The translations under genes and the position numbers were made by a program. A DNA stretch of 64,000 nucleotides from VYFG01 sp965203365 (GTDB lineage Bacteria > Pseudomonadota > Gammaproteobacteria > Arenicellales > Poriferihabitantaceae), in contig OZ241878.1 of the NCBI GenBank assembly GCA_965203365.1, positions 3,100,001 to 3,164,000 of the forward strand, given 5' to 3'. The first letter of the stretch is position 1; the number at the start of each line of letters is the position of its first letter. The notes below the pieces were generated by a model that worked only from the letters and a program-made list of their open reading frames with translations, ran no database searches and had not been told where the DNA came from. This document shows positions 8,773 through 18,199 of this stretch, in pieces.

Positions 8773-9720
8773 TTTTTTCGGATTCGTTTGTCAATCGGTA
8801 GACTGAATTGCATCGTGGCACGGAACTCTGAACCGTGTTGCCCTCATCCCTGGCAGGGACGATAGAAAGGGACAAGACGGCAACATCACGCAGCAGACCA
8901 TACTGTGTCGTTCATCCCGGCAATGCCCTGCTTATACGGGGGCGATTTGGACAACATTTCACTTGGAATTCGTCTTCATCTAACTGTATCACTACACGCT
9001 CTCTTTCTTTGCAAGTTGACCATCGGAATATGAAGGCAGTGATGCTTCCAGCTGCCTGGCAGTATCCGTCAGGATTTACGTTTTTTTCTGATATGAGATT
9101 TGTCCACAGTCATCTATCGAGAGGTTGTTTCCGTGTTCATCTTCCTGCCCCGATAAAGGGCAACCGGTCTGATCGATTGCTCGCCGGTTCCGCTTCAGTG
9201 TGCGCCTTGGTTCGTTCCGATAGCCTTGACGAAAGATGGCGGTTCAGAAAAAAGCATTTGGACTGCTTAGTGTGAAGCCGAATCAGGATGTTGCCATAAA
9301 GATAACAGGTTGAAATACGACATTAGAGCCGAAAAATCCATAAAAATTAGCCAAATGACCACAAGATCCCGCTTTTTGCAAGTGAAGTGTCGACTTAATG
9401 CCTTCAAGGGATGACTCGGACAGGTTAGTGCGCTCGTCTAGATCTGTGCAGGGGGACCTAGACAACCCGGTTCCCTACCGAGATTTAGGGTGATATGCAG
9501 CAAGACGAATCGAGATCAGCATGTTAATATTCGTTGCGCACACTTCGGAAGCGGCCCCTCGTCGGGTCGCCCGTGAAATAAAACAGCCATTACGTGATCC
9601 CGGCCCCTAGAACCGGGATCTGGTGAATACGCGGGAATCCTCAGCGTTCCGCTTCCGATTGTGTGCAACCGGCCCGGCACCAAATTGCTGGGATTGACGA
9701 CCACCCACGAGGAAGCACCA
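8773..9720. other. Long intergenic region, no gene recognised
   Basis: About 950 bases that become AT-richer towards the lipoprotein genes. One ORF of 146 codons (8835-9275) exists, but its product is an irregular mix of Ser, Arg and His with no family pattern, so I treat it as spurious. A perfect inverted repeat at 9596-9620 is listed separately. The stretch marks the left edge of the AT-rich lipoprotein island. Confidence 0.45.
9596..9620. repeat. 8-bp perfect inverted repeat upstream of lipoprotein genes
   Basis: GATCCCGG (9596-9603) and CCGGGATC (9613-9620) form a perfect inverted repeat with a 9-base spacer, about 100 bases before the first lipoprotein start. It may be an operator, or a hairpin in the 5' leader of the lipoprotein operon. 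No T-run follows. Confidence 0.45.
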
Positions 9721-10125
9721 ATGCTTAAGAATTCGTTTGTCTCTGTCATCCTACTAACTGCCTTGATCCTTTCGGGCTGTGCAAGCATTACACAAGGTAC
9801 GGATGACTCTATCTTTGTAGATATTTCCAACTGCTCTGAAAAGGTAAACTGTTCGGCTACCAACAAAAAAGGAACTTGGGAGTTCACTGCTCCGGGATCA
9901 ATTCGATTTACAAAAAGTGATGATTCCCTACATATTACGTGCGAGGACGGTGATTACATGGCAAGTGCTACTGTGACACCAACTAGCGGCGATATGGTCT
10001 GGGGGAATCTCCTTATTGGGGGGATCATCGGAGCAGCAGCTGATGCCAGTTCGGATGCTCATTGGACAACCCCTGATTCAGTTTCGATCGAGAGAACAAC
10101 CTGTCGGGGAGAGCTCATTCAATGA
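9721..10125 (+). CDS. Small outer-membrane-type lipoprotein
   Basis: A 134-residue lipoprotein. The signal peptide ends in the lipobox LSGC (lipidated Cys 20), followed by ASITQGTDDS. The C-terminal part has a glycine-rich hydrophobic stretch (MVWGNLLIGGIIGAAAD) typical of a small family often mislabelled as a translation initiation factor. The start at 9721 is favoured over an upstream in-frame ATG because GAGGAA lies 6 bases before it and the signal peptide starts here. Its stop overlaps the next gene by ATGA, so the two are coupled. A decayed second copy of its 3' half lies at 11853-12051. Confidence 0.75.
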   Translation: MLKNSFVSVILLTALILSGCASITQGTDDSIFVDISNCSEKVNCSATNKKGTWEFTAPGSIRFTKSDDSLHITCEDGDYMASATVTPTSGDMVWGNLLIGGIIGAAADASSDAHWTTPDSVSIERTTCRGELIQ

Positions 10126-11771
10126 GCAAGATTATTCCGACCTTGCTTGCTATTGTCCTCATCGGTTGTGGCGGCGGTGGACCCACGAATCCAACTTCAA
10201 CTATCCCCCCATCCGATAATGGTGGAGATGGCACACAGCCTAAACCCGAAACTCGCCCACCAGCGCAGATGGAGATGCCCGCCCCCCCACCAACAAACGT
10301 TGATCGTCTGCCATTTCCGTTTGATGGTGTAACCTCTCAATACCGGGCATTTCGACAATCCTCACATTACGCCACCTTTGCGCAATTGCCATCAGATGCC
10401 ACTTTGGCCGGATTTGGCGTCACTCGTCGAGCCGATGTGAAGCATCAGCCCATCTATACGGATGGGGTTTTCTACTTCATGGACGGAAGTACCCTAAATT
10501 CACCCGTACAAAGCCCTAGGGTGTTTGTGGGGACGGATCAGTCTGCAGAGAATATTAAAAGACTGCCTGCCATCGGTGGACGAAGAGATACAGAAATTCG
10601 CTATGGACCGCTGAATGATGGATTAGGAAGAACCCAAATTGTGAACTTCTTATTAGATGCTGGTCTAGAAGACCATTTTACGAAAAGATGGCTCCAGCCT
10701 CCGGTTGTTCGTCTCGCAGGCAATTTGGACGGTATTAGTGAAAATGTTTTTGCTGCTGCCGTTCGTCTGGTCAATACGGCTTTGCCGGAGAGAAACAAGC
10801 TATCGATGGGAGATTCGTTACCGGGAAGATCATTTAAGCATTTGTCAATAGATATAGGTATAGGAATTACAACTCTAGAACCGCAGATTCAGTCTTTATA
10901 CCAACTACCGGCAAACACAATTGTCATTGAACCTGGATATGCCGGTGATATTCCAGAATCAGCCGCTGGTGTGACAACATTCTTATTTGAAGACAACAAG
11001 GTTCAACGCTCCTTGATCGTTATCGATCAGGATCATGCTACTTTCCAAAGCGAACGAAATGCTGTGATTGCGCTTGCCCATGAACTAATGCATGCCCTGG
11101 GCTTTCTTGATCCGCATCACATCCGGGAGAGCTACAACAGTATTCTTAAAGGATCAAGCAGTATTTACAATACAGTACAAAATGGACAACAGCAACCGAT
11201 TTCTCTTCTATATCCGATAGATCGAGAGGCGCTAAGGGCACTTTACACCCTCAATCCTGGAGACAATCCACTGCAGCTTGGCGTATGGTCAAGCACATCA
11301 ATGCACATACATGGAAACGGCCCTCATGCGGGTTTTGGCGTGGCTATGCGGAACGGCTATGCGGAACCTTATGCCTATGGATATCTTTCTCCCGTTACCG
11401 GTCCGAACGGCAATCCCGGACTCTCTGGAAATGTTCGATGGTCAGGGGATTTAGTGGGATTCACCCCTGGATCCAACGCCGTGACAGGGGATGCTGCGAT
11501 CATATTGGAGATTGGCACACTGACCGGAAAAGCGGAATTTACTGCCTTAGAGCAATGGAATGCTGCCCCAGGAAAACCCGGGAGTGGGGTAATGTGGGAG
11601 GACGGCGATTTAGCTTATACGATAGCAGTACGAGGCAACACTTTTCGGGATAGTGGAGGAGATAATGGGACGCTCACCGGGATATGGACTGGAGCCGGTC
11701 ATGAAGGGGTTGCTGGAACGCTTGAGAGAACAGATTTGACTGCTGCCTTTGGTGGGGTGCGTAAAAATTAA
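10122..11771 (+). CDS. Lipoprotein with HExxH metalloprotease motif and TbpB-like barrel
   Basis: A 549-residue predicted surface lipoprotein. The signal ends in IVLIGC (Cys 16), then a glycine run and a Pro/Thr-rich linker to about residue 60. Residues 316-333 carry ALAHELMHALGFLDPHH, giving zinc ligands H320 and H324 and catalytic E321. The canonical metzincin third His (HExxHxxGxxH) is replaced by D330, with two His just after it. The C-terminal 150 residues, ending HEGVAGTLERTDLTAAFGG, resemble the beta-barrel of transferrin-binding-protein-B-like lipoproteins. Such lipoproteins often reach the cell surface with Slam proteins; none is in this window. The gene is AT-rich compared with its neighbours. 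Confidence 0.7.
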   Translation: MSKIIPTLLAIVLIGCGGGGPTNPTSTIPPSDNGGDGTQPKPETRPPAQMEMPAPPPTNVDRLPFPFDGVTSQYRAFRQSSHYATFAQLPSDATLAGFGVTRRADVKHQPIYTDGVFYFMDGSTLNSPVQSPRVFVGTDQSAENIKRLPAIGGRRDTEIRYGPLNDGLGRTQIVNFLLDAGLEDHFTKRWLQPPVVRLAGNLDGISENVFAAAVRLVNTALPERNKLSMGDSLPGRSFKHLSIDIGIGITTLEPQIQSLYQLPANTIVIEPGYAGDIPESAAGVTTFLFEDNKVQRSLIVIDQDHATFQSERNAVIALAHELMHALGFLDPHHIRESYNSILKGSSSIYNTVQNGQQQPISLLYPIDREALRALYTLNPGDNPLQLGVWSSTSMHIHGNGPHAGFGVAMRNGYAEPYAYGYLSPVTGPNGNPGLSGNVRWSGDLVGFTPGSNAVTGDAAIILEIGTLTGKAEFTALEQWNAAPGKPGSGVMWEDGDLAYTIAVRGNTFRDSGGDNGTLTGIWTGAGHEGVAGTLERTDLTAAFGGVRKN

Positions 11772-11852
11772 TGACTACTATTTAACGACGATTGAGACTT
11801 CATGTCGAGTTCTATCTTAACTGACCGTTGCAACAGTATGAAGACATAAACG

Positions 11853-12051
11853 GATTCTATGAAAGCTATATACAAGGATGGTCAAGATATTGTGAGTACG
11901 GATTTTATCCCAAATAAGCGGTTAGATGGTATGGAACAATATTCTCATAAGGAGGATTATCGGTGCCGTTGCCTATGCTATCTCAGATACGCACTGGACA
12001 ACACCTGATTTAGTAACTATCCATAGAAAAAACCTGCAGAAGATAAACTGT
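11853..12051 (+). pseudogene. Decayed second copy of the small lipoprotein (3' half)
   Basis: The translation DSMKAIYKDGQDIVST, then in the next frame MVWNNILIRRIIGAVAYA and DTHWTTPDLVTI, matches the small lipoprotein at 9721 (DSLHITCEDGDYMASA, MVWGNLLIGGIIGAAAD, AHWTTPDSVSI). A frameshift lies at about 11925. The signal peptide half is absent. The remnant sits directly before the second large lipoprotein, just as the intact copy sits before the first, so it records an ancestral duplication of the small-lipoprotein plus metalloprotease arrangement. Confidence 0.75.
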
Positions 12052-13494
12052 ATGATCATGAAAAAGTGCATCATCTTACTGTTATTCATAACTCTCCTGA
12101 CTGGCTGCGGTGGTAGTGATCATTCAGTAACACAACCGCTGATAGTCCCACCCAAAAATCGACAGACTCCGCCCCTAAATAACCCCGTACAGCCAACAGA
12201 ACTGCAACTTCACCGTAGCGAGCAGCTTATAGGAAGTAACATGGTGTCATTGCAATCTCGCGACTCTCATTGGTGGCATGCTAACCCTCAAATAGATCTA
12301 CCACGTAACGGTCAAGATGGGCTAATAGTAGAACGACCCCCAATAGGTGGTGCTGCAATCCCGCTCATTCGATTTTCCCCTCGCCTGCAAGATAGTCTTG
12401 AACCAAGTTGGAGATTTGATAGCTTAGCTCGTGATAGACTTACTTTCGTAGGGTGGTTACTCTGGAAGATATCAAATTGGGCCTATATGCAGTGGACGCG
12501 GCATTTAGATTACAATCCAAATATCTTGGCATTGCAAGTTGGTAATGAAGGGTTGATCAACTGCCATGGTGGTAGAGTGATCGCTTGCTATAATCCATTT
12601 GTGAATGCTGTGATTCTAAGCGATAGTTGGTTTCGTGAGAATTACATCAAACTGCTACTCAGTTACGTATTTGAAGACAAGTCGAACCGTGATGAAGTCA
12701 TCTCGGAATTGCTGTGGGTTTTGACACATGAAGCTGGCCACCAGTTTGGTTATAGAAATCCTGCCGGAACCACGGATGGTTGCGGACACGCACATAGATG
12801 CCATGCACCCTACGGCTCGGGCAGTGTTCTCAGCTATGATCACCTTGTAGGTAGGAGTATGCGCTACTATGTGACTCATGAGGATATCCGGCATATACCT
12901 AACGCGACTTGGAATGGAAATGATATAGACCGCTATACAGTGTCGAAGCCTGGTATGTCAGAATCAATCGATAGTTGGGGCATCTGGATTGATCACTTTT
13001 TCAATGTTGAAGGGCAAACGGCACCAGGTCGAATGTCTGGAGGGAGCTTCGACATAGTCGACGGGATTCTCGGTACTGGGTGGGTCCGCGGTAAGCCGTC
13101 TGCTAATATTTCCCTAACAGGCGCAGCGACATGGAGTGGTGAGGACAACTTCCTCGGAACCGATCTTAATCCGTCGTATATCGGGGCATTGCTTCGGGCG
13201 GATGCAAGCCTGCGTTTCACGTTTGGTGACCAATCGCGTTTGAACCTGAGAGTGAACAATTTTGAAGCTCATTATGCTGGTATTGATGGAGTCGCGACAT
13301 GGTATAAACGCAATTCTCCTGAATGGGGGGACTTCAGCTACAACATGGTTTGTACGCATAGTGGCTGTTTGAGTACAAGTGCTGAAGCGAAGTGGTATGC
13401 TAATGACTCCGGTGATCCATCCGGCTGGGTTGGTGGAGTTGTGAGTGACCCAAGTAACAATTATGTGGGCTCTTTTGTTGCTGAGAAGGATTGA
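12052..13494 (+). CDS. Second lipoprotein with HExxH metalloprotease motif
   Basis: About 480 residues. I place the start at 12052 (or 12058) because it gives a clean lipoprotein signal (KKCIILLLFITLLTGC, Cys 19). The longer ORF from 11926 would read through the lipoprotein remnant. Residues 224-234 read LTHEAGHQFGY, with ligands H226 and H230 and catalytic E227. A Cys/His-rich insert (DGCGHAHRCH) and GSVLSYDH, which may hold the Met-turn equivalent, follow. The C-terminal half is beta-rich (ATWSGEDNFLGTDL, LRFTFGDQ) and may form a TbpB-like barrel. It differs enough from the gene before it to be another family with the same plan. No strong ribosome binding site is seen. Confidence 0.65.
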   Translation: MIMKKCIILLLFITLLTGCGGSDHSVTQPLIVPPKNRQTPPLNNPVQPTELQLHRSEQLIGSNMVSLQSRDSHWWHANPQIDLPRNGQDGLIVERPPIGGAAIPLIRFSPRLQDSLEPSWRFDSLARDRLTFVGWLLWKISNWAYMQWTRHLDYNPNILALQVGNEGLINCHGGRVIACYNPFVNAVILSDSWFRENYIKLLLSYVFEDKSNRDEVISELLWVLTHEAGHQFGYRNPAGTTDGCGHAHRCHAPYGSGSVLSYDHLVGRSMRYYVTHEDIRHIPNATWNGNDIDRYTVSKPGMSESIDSWGIWIDHFFNVEGQTAPGRMSGGSFDIVDGILGTGWVRGKPSANISLTGAATWSGEDNFLGTDLNPSYIGALLRADASLRFTFGDQSRLNLRVNNFEAHYAGIDGVATWYKRNSPEWGDFSYNMVCTHSGCLSTSAEAKWYANDSGDPSGWVGGVVSDPSNNYVGSFVAEKD

Positions 13495-13540
13495 ACCGAA
13501 GGTTTTCTGGTAGTTGATATTTAATTGAAAATTGATTGGT

Positions 13541-14079
13541 TCAGGCATTCTCACTTCCACTCCGAAGTGCCATACTCACCGCGCTCCCGGCATGAGGGTG
13601 TAGCCCGAATGAAGGGAGCGCGGTGACGACCGAAAAATTCAGCATTCCAAGGGGCTGGTGTCGGCCATCGATGGCATCCATCTCGACTCCAGGAAGTCTG
13701 ACAGAGGCGATTGTCCGACACAAGGGTCGGCTCTGGTCGATCCACTCTCGACCCGCCATCTCTTCCCCCGGTTGCCAAGACCGACCGGCGGTCTGCTCCG
13801 GGCTCCAGCCTTCCAGCAACCACTCCTCCACCATCTCCCAGTGCTCGGGAATCATCTTCCAGGGCACCGTGGAGGTTTCCCGGCGCTGGCTCGTCGCCCT
13901 TCCCTTAGGCTGGCTGAGTCCGACGCCTCGCTGCCCGCGATGACGGGACAGCCCCGGGAAATCGTGCCGACGTCAAGCCCGAGCTGCTCGGCTATCTGCC
14001 GCAGGGTAAGACCAGTGGTCTTGAGAGCGATAATCTGCGATCTTTTCGGGTGGGTTAGGTAGTGGTCGCCAGTCGGCAT
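13541..14079 (-). pseudogene. IS30-family transposase remnant
   Basis: Read on the minus strand from the ATG at 14079, the product begins MPTGDHYLTHPKRSQIIALK and continues with a helix-turn-helix (LTLRQIAEQLGLDVGTISR), the typical start of IS30-type transposases. After ISR the matching sequence moves to another frame (RHRGQRG, then KMIPEHWEMVEEWLLEGWSP and EQTAGRS). The frame then loses resemblance, and the DDE catalytic domain is missing. It is a frameshifted, truncated insertion-sequence relic at the right edge of the AT-rich lipoprotein island. Confidence 0.75.
13576..13626. repeat. 13-bp perfect inverted repeat at the IS relic
   Basis: TCACCGCGCTCCC (13576-13588) pairs perfectly with GGGAGCGCGGTGA (13614-13626) across a 25-base loop that holds a smaller GGG...CCC stem. 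It lies inside the 3' end of the IS30 relic and 80 bases past the second lipoprotein stop. It may be a leftover of an insertion-sequence end, or a strong structural terminator for the lipoprotein genes, although no T-run follows. Confidence 0.6.
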
Positions 14080-14225
14080 GACGATTCTCCGTTGATTGGT
14101 CAACTGAGAGGGTCTGCCATCATCTGGCCCGCTGCAACCCGCTGACCTCAAGCGATCAGGCGACGGGGCCAAGGGTTGCACTTCAGAGTGGCAAGGGGGA
14201 AATCAAAACGGCTTCCGGTGATTTT

Positions 14226-17200
14226 TCAGTCCGCCTTTGCCAGGGCAATTTTCCATGAGGCCTCCGCCAGAGTTCGGTTGGCTGACCACCCATCGATCGC
14301 ATCAGCGTCCAGCAATTCGACTGCCAGGGTTTCTGTGATGATATACGCTTCGTGCAGACGCAGGGCCTGTGTCACGTTATCCGATCCGCTGATGCCCAGG
14401 TTGATCCGGTCAGAGACTTCCAACCCGGCCGACTTGCGGGCATCCTGGACCGATCGCACAATTTCTCTGGCGAGCCCCTCCAATTTCAGTGCCTCGTCCA
14501 AATGGGTATCCAGTCCCACCATGAACCCTTCTCCGGCGGCACAGGCATATCCCTCGGCAGAACGGGTTTGTACCTGACAATCCTCGGGTTCAATCATTAT
14601 ATTTCGATCTTCGATCCAGATTGTGAATGATCGACCCTGCGATACTTGCTCCGCAATCCAGGTCGCATCGGATTGCGCCAAGGCTTTTTGAATGGCTGGC
14701 ATGAGCTTCCCATACCGTTTCCCCAGACGCGGGAAGTTGGGCTTGACTCGATAGTGGACCAGTTCACTGTCTCCATGGGTCAGCTCCACGGCCTTGACGT
14801 TCAATTCTTCCTTGATCTGCTGAGTGTGGTCTGCAATCGCCGCTTGGGCACGACTATCCGGGGTACTCACCAGCAGCCGTGATAACGGCTGGCGCACCTT
14901 GATTCGGCTGGCCTCACGGGTGGTTCTCCCGAGCCCCACGATCTGCTGTACCACATCCATTTCATAGACCAACTGCTCGTTCAGACAAGCCGGGTTGACC
15001 TCGGGCCAGTCGGTCAAGTGAACACTGACGGGCTTGTCGGGAAGGTGACCGGCCAGGTTTCGATAGACGGCCTCGCTGAGAAAGGGCATGAAAGGCGCCA
15101 GCATACGGGAGAGCATGTCAAGACATTCGTAGAGCGTGAGGTAGGCGGACTGCTTGTCGGTGCCGGCTTCGCTTTTCCAGAAGCGCCGTCGATTGCGACG
15201 GACATACCAGTTGCTGAGTTGGTTCACCAGTGTCTCAATGGCCTCGCCCGCGGTACGCGCATTGTACCTATCCAGGGAGTCCGTCGCCTGCTTCAACGTG
15301 CTGTGGGCGAGGGCTAGCACCCAGCGGTCGATTTCGGGTCGTTCGGCCACTGGCACATGCGCCTCGGGGTCGAAATCATCCAGTCGGGCATAGAGTACGA
15401 AGAAAGCGTAGGTATTCCAGACAGTATTGACAAAAGAGGCCGCCACTTCCCGGACGATATCCACCGAAATCCGTTTTTGCACATCGGGTGCGGTGCGGAC
15501 CAGAAAAAGCCATCGTAGCGAGTCGACTCCGACGGTATCGAATACGTCATAGGGATCAACGATGTTGCCCAGAGACTTGGACATTTTCTTGCCGTTGGCA
15601 TCCACGATATGACTCAGGCAGATGCAGTTTCGGTAAGCTACGCTGTCCGAGACCAGCGCCGCAATGGCATGCAGGGTATAAAACCAGCCCCGGGTCTGGT
15701 CGATGGCTTCGCAGATATAGTCGGCTGGAAAATGTGCCTGGAACATCTCCTGGTTTTCAAACGGGTAATGCCATTGGGCGTAAGTCATTGCACCGGAATC
15801 GAACCAGCAGTCGATGACTTCTGGCACGCGGGTCCAGATCTTGCCGTCTTTCCGAATCGTGACCTCATCGATCCGCGGACGATGAAGATCCACCCCGGAC
15901 AGGGATTCTCCGCTCCACTCCTCCAACTCCGCCAGCGATCCGATGCAATGGTAGTTGCCTTCCCCGTCCGTCCAGACTGGCAGGGGAGTCCCCCAGAATC
16001 GTTCCCGGGACAGGGCCCAGTCCACATTGTTTTCCAACCAGTTGCCAAACCGCCCCTCACGGATGGTTTCAGGAACCCAGTGGATCGTGCGATTGAGTGC
16101 CACCATTCGATCCCGAATCTCGGTGGTACGGATATACCAAGCTTCCTTGGCATAGTAGATCAGGGGATCTCCGGTCCGCCAACCAAAGGGATAGTTGTGC
16201 CATATCTTGTCATGACAATACATAAGGCCCCTCTTTTCCAGCAAGGCACAGATCACTGGGTCAGCTTCCTTGAAAAACAGCCCGGCCACCGGAGTGACCT
16301 CCGGTTTGAAATGGCCATCAAGATTGACACCGTGGACGACCGGCAGTCGCTCTCGTTGTCCCAGAGTCAGGTCATCGACCCCGTAGGCGGGGGCGGTGTG
16401 CACAATACCGGTTCCGTCTTCCGTACTGACGAAATCGGCTAGAACCACCCGAAACGGATCGCCGTATGGGACATCCAGAAAATCGAACAGGCGTTCATAG
16501 CGCAGACCGGCCAGATCGCGTCCCTTGACGGTTTTGACCACACGGTACTCGGTATCGCCAAACAGGGCTTCCAGTCGGGCAGCCGCCACTATCAGGGTTT
16601 CACCACCAGTTTCCACATACGCATAATCCACGGTCTCACCCACCGCCAGCAGCAAGTTGGAGGGCAGAGTCCAGGGGGTCGTGGTCCAGACCAGAAAACT
16701 GGTGTGAGCCTCGCCGCTGACACAAAAGCGCACCGTGATAGAGGGATCTTCCACTTCCTTGTAGCCCAGTGCCACCTCATGGGACGACAGCGTGGCTCCG
16801 ATGCGCGGGTCATAGGGTACGACTTTGTACCCCAAGTAGATGAGACCCTTGTCCCAGATCTGCCTGAGCAGGTGCCATACGGATTCAATATACCGGTTGT
16901 CGAGGGTGTAATAGGCCTCCTGCAGATTGACCCAATATCCCATGCGCCGGGTCATGGCCTCCCACTCACCGATATAGGTCATCACGGACTCGCGGCACAG
17001 GCGGGTGAATTCTCCGATACCCACCTTCCGCTCGATCTCCTGCTTGTCAAATATACCCAGCTTTTTCTCGACTTCATGTTCCACCGGCAGTCCATGGGTA
17101 TCCCACCCTCCTTTGCGGGGGGCGTGGTATCCACGCATGGTTTTGTAGCGCGGGTAGATGTCCTTGAAGGTGCGGGCCAAAACATGATGGATGCCCGGTT

Positions 17201-17360
17201 TCCCGTTGGCGGTCGGAGGCCCTTCGTTGAAACTGAATCGTGCTCGCCCTCGGCTTTGCTCCAGAGACTGCTCGAAGATGGATTCCCGGTCCCAAAATTC
17301 GAGGATTTCCGACTCCAGGGCCGGGCCGTCATAACGGCTGTTGACTTCACGTAGTTGCAT
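14226..17360 (-). CDS. ileS: Isoleucyl-tRNA synthetase, type 2
   Basis: About 1044 residues; charges tRNA-Ile. The class-I signature is present as GIHHVLARTFKD (the HIGH equivalent), and the KMSKS loop is GKKMSKSLGN. WDTHGLPVEHEVEKKLGI and a long C-terminal anticodon-binding part place it in the IleS2 (eukaryote-like) branch, unlike the IleS1 normally found in gammaproteobacteria. The start at 17360 (MQLREVNSRYDG) is chosen because it begins the conserved N-terminus; the open frame upstream to 17600 is low-complexity and unlike the family. Type-2 enzymes are generally less sensitive to mupirocin. It stands alone, not beside ribF and lspA. Confidence 0.9.
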   Translation of the reverse strand: MQLREVNSRYDGPALESEILEFWDRESIFEQSLEQSRGRARFSFNEGPPTANGKPGIHHVLARTFKDIYPRYKTMRGYHAPRKGGWDTHGLPVEHEVEKKLGIFDKQEIERKVGIGEFTRLCRESVMTYIGEWEAMTRRMGYWVNLQEAYYTLDNRYIESVWHLLRQIWDKGLIYLGYKVVPYDPRIGATLSSHEVALGYKEVEDPSITVRFCVSGEAHTSFLVWTTTPWTLPSNLLLAVGETVDYAYVETGGETLIVAAARLEALFGDTEYRVVKTVKGRDLAGLRYERLFDFLDVPYGDPFRVVLADFVSTEDGTGIVHTAPAYGVDDLTLGQRERLPVVHGVNLDGHFKPEVTPVAGLFFKEADPVICALLEKRGLMYCHDKIWHNYPFGWRTGDPLIYYAKEAWYIRTTEIRDRMVALNRTIHWVPETIREGRFGNWLENNVDWALSRERFWGTPLPVWTDGEGNYHCIGSLAELEEWSGESLSGVDLHRPRIDEVTIRKDGKIWTRVPEVIDCWFDSGAMTYAQWHYPFENQEMFQAHFPADYICEAIDQTRGWFYTLHAIAALVSDSVAYRNCICLSHIVDANGKKMSKSLGNIVDPYDVFDTVGVDSLRWLFLVRTAPDVQKRISVDIVREVAASFVNTVWNTYAFFVLYARLDDFDPEAHVPVAERPEIDRWVLALAHSTLKQATDSLDRYNARTAGEAIETLVNQLSNWYVRRNRRRFWKSEAGTDKQSAYLTLYECLDMLSRMLAPFMPFLSEAVYRNLAGHLPDKPVSVHLTDWPEVNPACLNEQLVYEMDVVQQIVGLGRTTREASRIKVRQPLSRLLVSTPDSRAQAAIADHTQQIKEELNVKAVELTHGDSELVHYRVKPNFPRLGKRYGKLMPAIQKALAQSDATWIAEQVSQGRSFTIWIEDRNIMIEPEDCQVQTRSAEGYACAAGEGFMVGLDTHLDEALKLEGLAREIVRSVQDARKSAGLEVSDRINLGISGSDNVTQALRLHEAYIITETLAVELLDADAIDGWSANRTLAEASWKIALAKAD

Positions 17361-18199
17361 GGTTTGTGATTCGGTATCTGTCAAATGCTGGACGGTCCGC
17401 CCCCCAATAGGTCTTGCGGAACAAGCCTGGCCGGAGGCAATGGCTGCATCACTGGTCGGTGGGGGTATCTGGATATCACCCGGCATCATGCCCTGATTGC
17501 GAACCCCACTTCGAGCCGCTGACATGACCCGGGCCGGTATCGGATCTAACTCCGGCGGACGACTACGGGCCTTTCCACTCGTGTGCATCAGGGATTCCAC
17601 TTCCCCTGATCATCAGTTGATGGAGCATCTCTCCAGCGGTCCGGCGCGGTCAGACAATTCGTATGCGTCCTCGCATTGTGCGGAATGTACCTTAGGCACC
17701 CAGCATGATCAAGGTTGGACCGGGTTGAGGTCGTCACCGGAACCTTCAGATGTCGATGGGAGGTTCGACAAGCCCATGGATTGGGAAAATGAACATGGGG
17801 ATGACGGTTCCGTTTGCGGCCCAATGTGTTATTTCGACATTGTTAAAACCCTGATGAAGGCTATTCCTCTGGGCCCTCCATTTCGTCGGACGGACAATGA
17901 CAAGGCCTAAGCGGCAAGGCCTCCAAAGGCTGCCACATCTGATCCGACGCAGGTATCGGCTCCTCTCCTCCACGAGATACATCGATAAGTCTCCCCTGCT
18001 TTTCAGCTATGCAAACAGCCGCCCAGGGGCTGGGGGACAGTTCGATACTGGCTGCCTTCGCAATCACGCTGCATTTCTCCCCGGTCCTTCTGGGGGAGCG
18101 AGATGGTTTTGACCCCGACTGCATCCAAGTCCATCTACTGCAGAAGGATTCCCGTCCACCGTCGCAACGGGCGCCTCGTCACCTTCCCTCATGAACGAT
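17361..18199. other. Intergenic, 839 bases, no gene recognised
   Basis: The upstream side of ileS is open in the ileS frame as far as 17600 but looks non-coding. The rest holds short overlapping ORFs on both strands without recognisable features. The promoter of ileS should lie in the right-hand part; I could not fix it. Confidence 0.4.

Noticed and set aside
8835..9275. 146-codon open frame on the plus strand
   Set aside because: The product is an irregular mix with no family pattern, signal or clear ribosome binding site.
17361..17600. In-frame N-terminal extension of ileS
   Set aside because: The extension is low-complexity and not conserved; the family N-terminus begins at 17360.
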